Shown here: in pieces, positions 60,284 through 64,000 of the stretch
How positions within the stretch are numbered: position 1 is the stretch's first letter
Layout of the letters: every line of letters starts with the position of its first letter
NCBI GenBank assembly: GCA_017311185.1
Contig: JAESUZ010003282.1
Coordinates: forward strand, 1,798,001-1,862,000
Direction of reading: 5' to 3'
Length of the DNA: 64,000 bases
Source: Proteles cristata cristata
Taxonomy: Eukaryota; Chordata; Mammalia; Carnivora; Hyaenidae
The notes under the pieces: model-generated
What the model saw: the letters and a program-made list of their open reading frames with translations, nothing else
The model's database searches: none
Told to the model about the DNA's origin: nothing
Program-made: the position numbers and the translations under genes

Positions 60284-60329
60284 TTTTTTTTTTTTATTAT
60301 AGTTTACTGTCAAGTTGGTTTTCATATAA
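60284..60329 (-). mobile_element. Very short LINE-1 3' fragment abutting another L1
   Basis: Poly-T at about 60284-60296, then 'agtttactgtcaagttggtt' and 'ttcatataa', the terminal ~35 bases of the same L1 3' end type as 38394-38756. It ends directly at 'cagtacttta', the flanking duplicate. Confidence 0.8.
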
Positions 60330-60977
60330 CAGTACTTTAGAATGCACCGTAGGTACTCTTTCCTACTTAGCGGCTATACTTGGCCATTGATATTCCCATC
60401 AGTTTTTTCTGAAACGGTTTCTACTCCTTCTGAGTGAAACACTTCGGCTCACTCAGTTTCCTATATTTACCCATCACTCCTCACACAGATAGAAAAAAAT
60501 CATACTTTTATATGTAGATAAATACTTAAGCCTTCTATGTAGATCAATACTCAAGCATTTTAATGTTCCTTAGTTATTAAAATCAATAACATAAATTAAG
60601 CATCCAATTGCAGCCGTGTTTTGTATTTCAACTTTATTTATATACATTTTATATGAACATTAACAAGTTACAGCTTCCACAAGTTGTATAAAATTATTAT
60701 AATTGTCTTCATTGTTAAAAGTTCTATTATTGTTAATGTTCTAAATATCACACGTGTCCTGTGGGACCTGCTGTAACCTGACTTCTTTTTCCTTCTAGAA
60801 CTAGCCCTACCATCTGTGAAAGCATCCTTGTTATCTGGCAGTGCTTCAGGCTGAGTTTTTCTCTGCCACAAGGCATGGAATCCACTATTTTCCAAAGAAT
60901 TTTGCTTTCTTCTAGCAGAAAACAGTGTTAGACACCAAAATACAAGTGCTAGATTTACATTTGAATACTAATGTTGC

Positions 60978-60980
<3 letters not shown>

Positions 60981-61015
<35 letters not shown>
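60981..61015 (+). repeat. (AC)17 microsatellite
   Basis: Seventeen uninterrupted AC units, the longest dinucleotide repeat in the window and the likeliest to be polymorphic. Confidence 0.96.
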
Positions 61016-61016
<1 letters not shown>

Positions 61017-61269
61017 CATTGCTAATGTTTGGACAGAGCTAGACATGATGTTGTATATTGAGCTTTTTATTCACATTGGTTTTTTTTTTTCCAAATTCAT
61101 TTGCTATATGCTCCACTTTACCTATGGGAGGAAACTGGTAAAACTTTAATGATTTTCTAAACTTTGTCGAGAAACTATGAGGCAGTGGATAGAAATTGGA
61201 GTCTGGGGTTGGGGGATGCCAAGTGAGTAGCTTGGCACTGGATGAGGACAGACCCTCTTGAGTTGATTG

Positions 61270-61665
61270 TGTTGAATTATGGGTAAGCCCACAAAGCGCA
61301 ACAAGGAAGGGGCATGATTAGGTTAGTAGTAAGGAAAGAGGATGATGCATTAGAAACTGAGAGACCAGTGGCTGCAAAACCGCCCATCCTGCTACATGGT
61401 CCAGTAAGGAAGGCCTAGTGGGGACTGGAAATAGGGTGGAGGGCTGAGCAAAGAGCCCTTGCTGAGATAAGTGCCCTGGGTTGCACAGACATGCATGTGG
61501 GATATGACAGCTTAGAGTTAAAGGTGACAGAGCATAGGATACAGGGTGGACAGAAGGGGCATTAACACAGGGAATTCAGGAAGAGAAGGTCAGTTGGAGG
61601 ATGGGAAGGGAAAGAATGGGCTAGGTGTAACGTAAAATTTGAGAAGCAGACAAGTATAGACAGTG
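61270..61665 (-). mobile_element. Possible LINE-2 fragment
   Basis: 'gaaggggcatgattaggtta', 'ctgagagaccagtggctgca' and purine-rich sequence are reminiscent of the reverse complement of L2 ORF2. Weak. Confidence 0.35.
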
Positions 61666-61724
61666 TCTGGCCCATATTTATTCTATAATAAATGTGCTGA
61701 GTGAATCAGATATTACCAATAATA

Positions 61725-61912
61725 ATGTGTAATGAGCTCATACTGCATTACTAACACGATGCTAAGTATATATTTCATTTCATTTTCACAACAAACTGTA
61801 GGAAAAATAGGCACTCTTTTTCTCACCACTGTGCCAATGAGAAAACATAGGCTCATAGAGATTAAGTAATTTACCCAAGGTCACATAGCTAGTACCTTGT
61901 GCTCTCATACCC
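61725..61912 (-). mobile_element. MIR
   Basis: 'catttcattttcacaacaaa', 'aatgagaaaacataggctca' and 'acccaaggtcacatagctag' are the reverse complement of MIR. Confidence 0.75.
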
Positions 61913-62204
61913 CTAACCAAGAAAGGAATGGAACTGACAGGAAATAATCAGAATGGTGGAGGGATTAAGAAACAGTCTAATATTGAAGCCCAGAGAAAGG
62001 GCAGATTTCAAAAAGGAGTAGCCAGGCACCTTGTGGTCTGGTGGCCAAGTGGAGGAAACTTAAAATAGGTAATGGATTTGAGAGGTTATTGAAGGAGTGA
62101 TGTTAGTAGAGTGAGGTGGAAACCACTTCTCTGGAAGTCCACCGTCACTGGGAAGTATGAGGCCGACAGTAGGACGGATTCTTCCTTCAAGAACATTCGT
62201 TGTG

Positions 62205-62430
62205 GGGGCACCTGGGTGGCTCAGTCAGTTGAGCATCTGACTTCAGCTCTAGGCATGATCTCATGGCTCATTAGTTTGAGCCCTGCATCAGGCTCTGTGC
62301 TGACGGCTCAGAGCCTGGAGCCCGCTTTGGGTTCTGTGTCTTGCTCGCTCGTACTCTCTCTCTGCTCCTCTCTCATTTGCTCTATCTCTCTCAAAAATAA
62401 AAAAAAAAAAACACTTAAAATTTAAAAAGA
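62205..62430 (+). mobile_element. Carnivore tRNA-derived SINE
   Basis: It starts 'ggggcacctgggtggctcag', has a mutated head and B-box ('agtttgagccc'), the body 'gctcagagcctggagcccgc' and an A-rich tail to about 62430. TSD is too degraded to call. Confidence 0.93.
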
Positions 62431-62534
62431 AAGATGTTCATGGTGAACAAGAGTAGCAAAAGAAAAACAAGCTGAAATGGAAAGCTTAACACAAAGACTC
62501 TTTGGTGCCAGATAACTGAAGTTTCTCTCTTTGG

Positions 62535-62725
62535 TAATGGCTACAGTTGACTGTCTGCTGTGTGCTAGACTGTTCTAAGTGCCCCACTTGTACATTACCT
62601 CATTTATTCCTCACCATAACCCGAGTAGGTAGATACTAGACCAAACCCATGACAGGTGAGGAAACAGACTGCAGAGAGGTAAGTTCTTTGTTCAAGGTCA
62701 CCCAGTAACTAAGCAGACAATGTCA
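62535..62725 (-). mobile_element. MIR
   Basis: 'gctgtgtgctagactgttct', 'acctcatttattcctcacca', 'gacaggtgaggaaacagact' and 'caaggtcacccagtaactaa' are the reverse complement of MIR. Confidence 0.8.
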
Positions 62726-64000
62726 CATGTTGAACAGAATTAGTTTTAACCAGTAGCATTTTAGAGGGTTTTCAAATTGTATATATCAGTTATTAAAGTT
62801 AGACACTAGCTTCCAACTATAGATCATAGTTGGTTTATTGCCATACATAGCAGAGACAGAATGAACAAAATCCATTTTACAAAATTTAGAGCCACTTTAG
62901 GTTTTTAACCTCAAAACAAGGATTCCCTCTTTGAAGTTACATTTCAGCCACTTTTCTGAGAGCCTGATATTCTCTCTGAACATGTTCATAAGGACCAAGT
63001 TTAAATGAATATTTAAAGGATTAGTGAATTTCTTTACATATCTGGAGTTTAAGTGTTTAAAGGGACAAGAATAAAACCCTAAATGTTTGACACTTGCCAT
63101 TGGGAATCTTGAAATAATGAGATGGGAGGAGAGTGTGAGCTCATAGCCATCTATAGGACAGGGCGAGGGCATTGGGCTTTCTCCTGAGTCCTCAGCTATG
63201 TGGGATGACTGTGACTTGGGAACAGGCCACAGTTACACAAAATGACCTTTTCATCTCCAGCAGAAGAGATCTACCTGATAGAATAGTCCATTCTTGTTCC
63301 TTTAGTAATGCCAGTAATAGAGAACTCCACGGTCTCCTTCAGGTAGGCTTTTGAGTTTATGGGTTCACAAGGTATTCCTAAAACACTGAGTCCATTTTTC
63401 TTTGTCATCCAGCTGCAGGCAACAAACAAGTTTCATGGTCCCTGAAATTAGCCACCAACTTGAGACAAAAGATAATTCTGGAACTGCCATTCAGCATGCT
63501 ATATCTGTTCTGCTGTCTCTATTAGGCACGCCTTCTTAATGTAATTACATGACTTGTCCATCTATTACTAAATTAATGAGGACAGCCTAGATTTATTGTT
63601 CCCCCTTTAACTTAGGAGTCAATACAGTTTATTGTAGCATTTCCCAAAGCGGGTTCTGCAGAAATCCACCCTACTAAAATCATCTATGCAAAAGGACCCT
63701 ATGAGTATGTTTCAGAAATTTTGCTGGCAGATCTCTCCTGCTCCCTATCTCCGCCCGAGTCACAATCTACATTAGCATATTAAAGGTTTTCCAATGTTCT
63801 GCAGTCAAGGAACCAGCTAGATCGGCACTTCGTAATGTCATTTTATCCTAGAATGGAGCCTTCTGGGTAGCCCTCTTTTAAACCACAGAACCACTTTAGG
63901 AAATGCTGACATAGTCATCAAGAGTTTTGGGATCAACTCCCAGCTTCTATGTATTTGACTTTTTTAGCTTCCCTATCTAAGCAGGATCATGCAGGGTATT
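62726..64000. other. Intronic, nothing recognised (also 58621-59080, 59335-59873, 60340-60980)
   Basis: No named repeat or exon in these stretches. A G/A homopolymer tract (A9 G6 c G7) lies at about 58656-58677. Confidence 0.5.

Larger units (their letters stand above)
29168..64000 (+). other. STXBP6: STXBP6 downstream intron (5' part)
   Basis: This follows the GTGAGT donor and runs to the window end without a recognisable amisyn SNARE-motif exon. It contains transposon copies and non-repetitive DNA. The large size agrees with the known long introns of mammalian STXBP6. Confidence 0.85.

Noticed and set aside
1..64000. CRISPR arrays, operons, prophage or novel bacterial-type systems
   Set aside because: The sequence is mammalian intron; repeats are transposons and microsatellites and no such structure is present.

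Overview
This window reads as intronic DNA from a carnivoran mammal, most likely a felid. About twenty copies of a tRNA-derived SINE of the carnivore CAN/SINEC family are scattered through it on both strands. Most carry the felid-style body (head with a tRNA A-box and B-box, then a middle close to 'ctcagagcctggagcctgct', a CT-rich stretch and an A-rich tail). LINE-1 3' ends of carnivore type, ancient L2 and MIR copies, MaLR-type LTRs and a hAT transposon support a placental mammal. There is no bacterial-style gene organisation. The species cannot be fixed from the sequence alone.

The only protein-coding sequence I can support is two internal exons of STXBP6 (amisyn, syntaxin-binding protein 6) on the + strand, at 27893-28023 and 29002-29167. 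They are separated by a 978-base intron and have canonical AG/GT borders with compatible phases. They encode roughly residues 52-95 and 96-151 of the 210-residue protein, covering much of the N-terminal PH-like domain and stopping before the C-terminal SNARE motif. I did not find the exon with the start codon or the exon(s) with the SNARE motif. The window therefore holds at least 27.9 kb of upstream intron and at least 34.8 kb of downstream intron.

Layout: 1-27892 is intron with ten SINEs, a 5'-inverted (twin-primed) L1 at 3092-4432, an interrupted L2 at 16405-17000, older L1M pieces, and a UG-repeat close to the first exon. 27893-29167 is the STXBP6 exon pair, with a 52-base tandem duplication in the short intron. 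29168-64000 is intron with ten SINEs (one inverted pair likely to fold as a hairpin), two young-looking L1 3' fragments, two MaLR-type LTRs, a hAT element with an 8-base target duplication, and an L2 at about 57250-58620 interrupted by a SINE. Two A/T-rich stretches (about 44450-44930 and 50400-50760) contain clustered homeodomain-, SOX- and E-box-like words and are candidates for conserved regulatory DNA.

No operons, CRISPR arrays, phages or novel gene systems are visible. Interest lies in the retrotransposon insertion structures, several sequences likely to adopt non-B DNA, and repeats next to the STXBP6 exons. Repeat family names come from recognition by eye and were not checked against a library. 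Subfamily names and outer boundaries are approximate except where a target-site duplication (TSD) fixes them.
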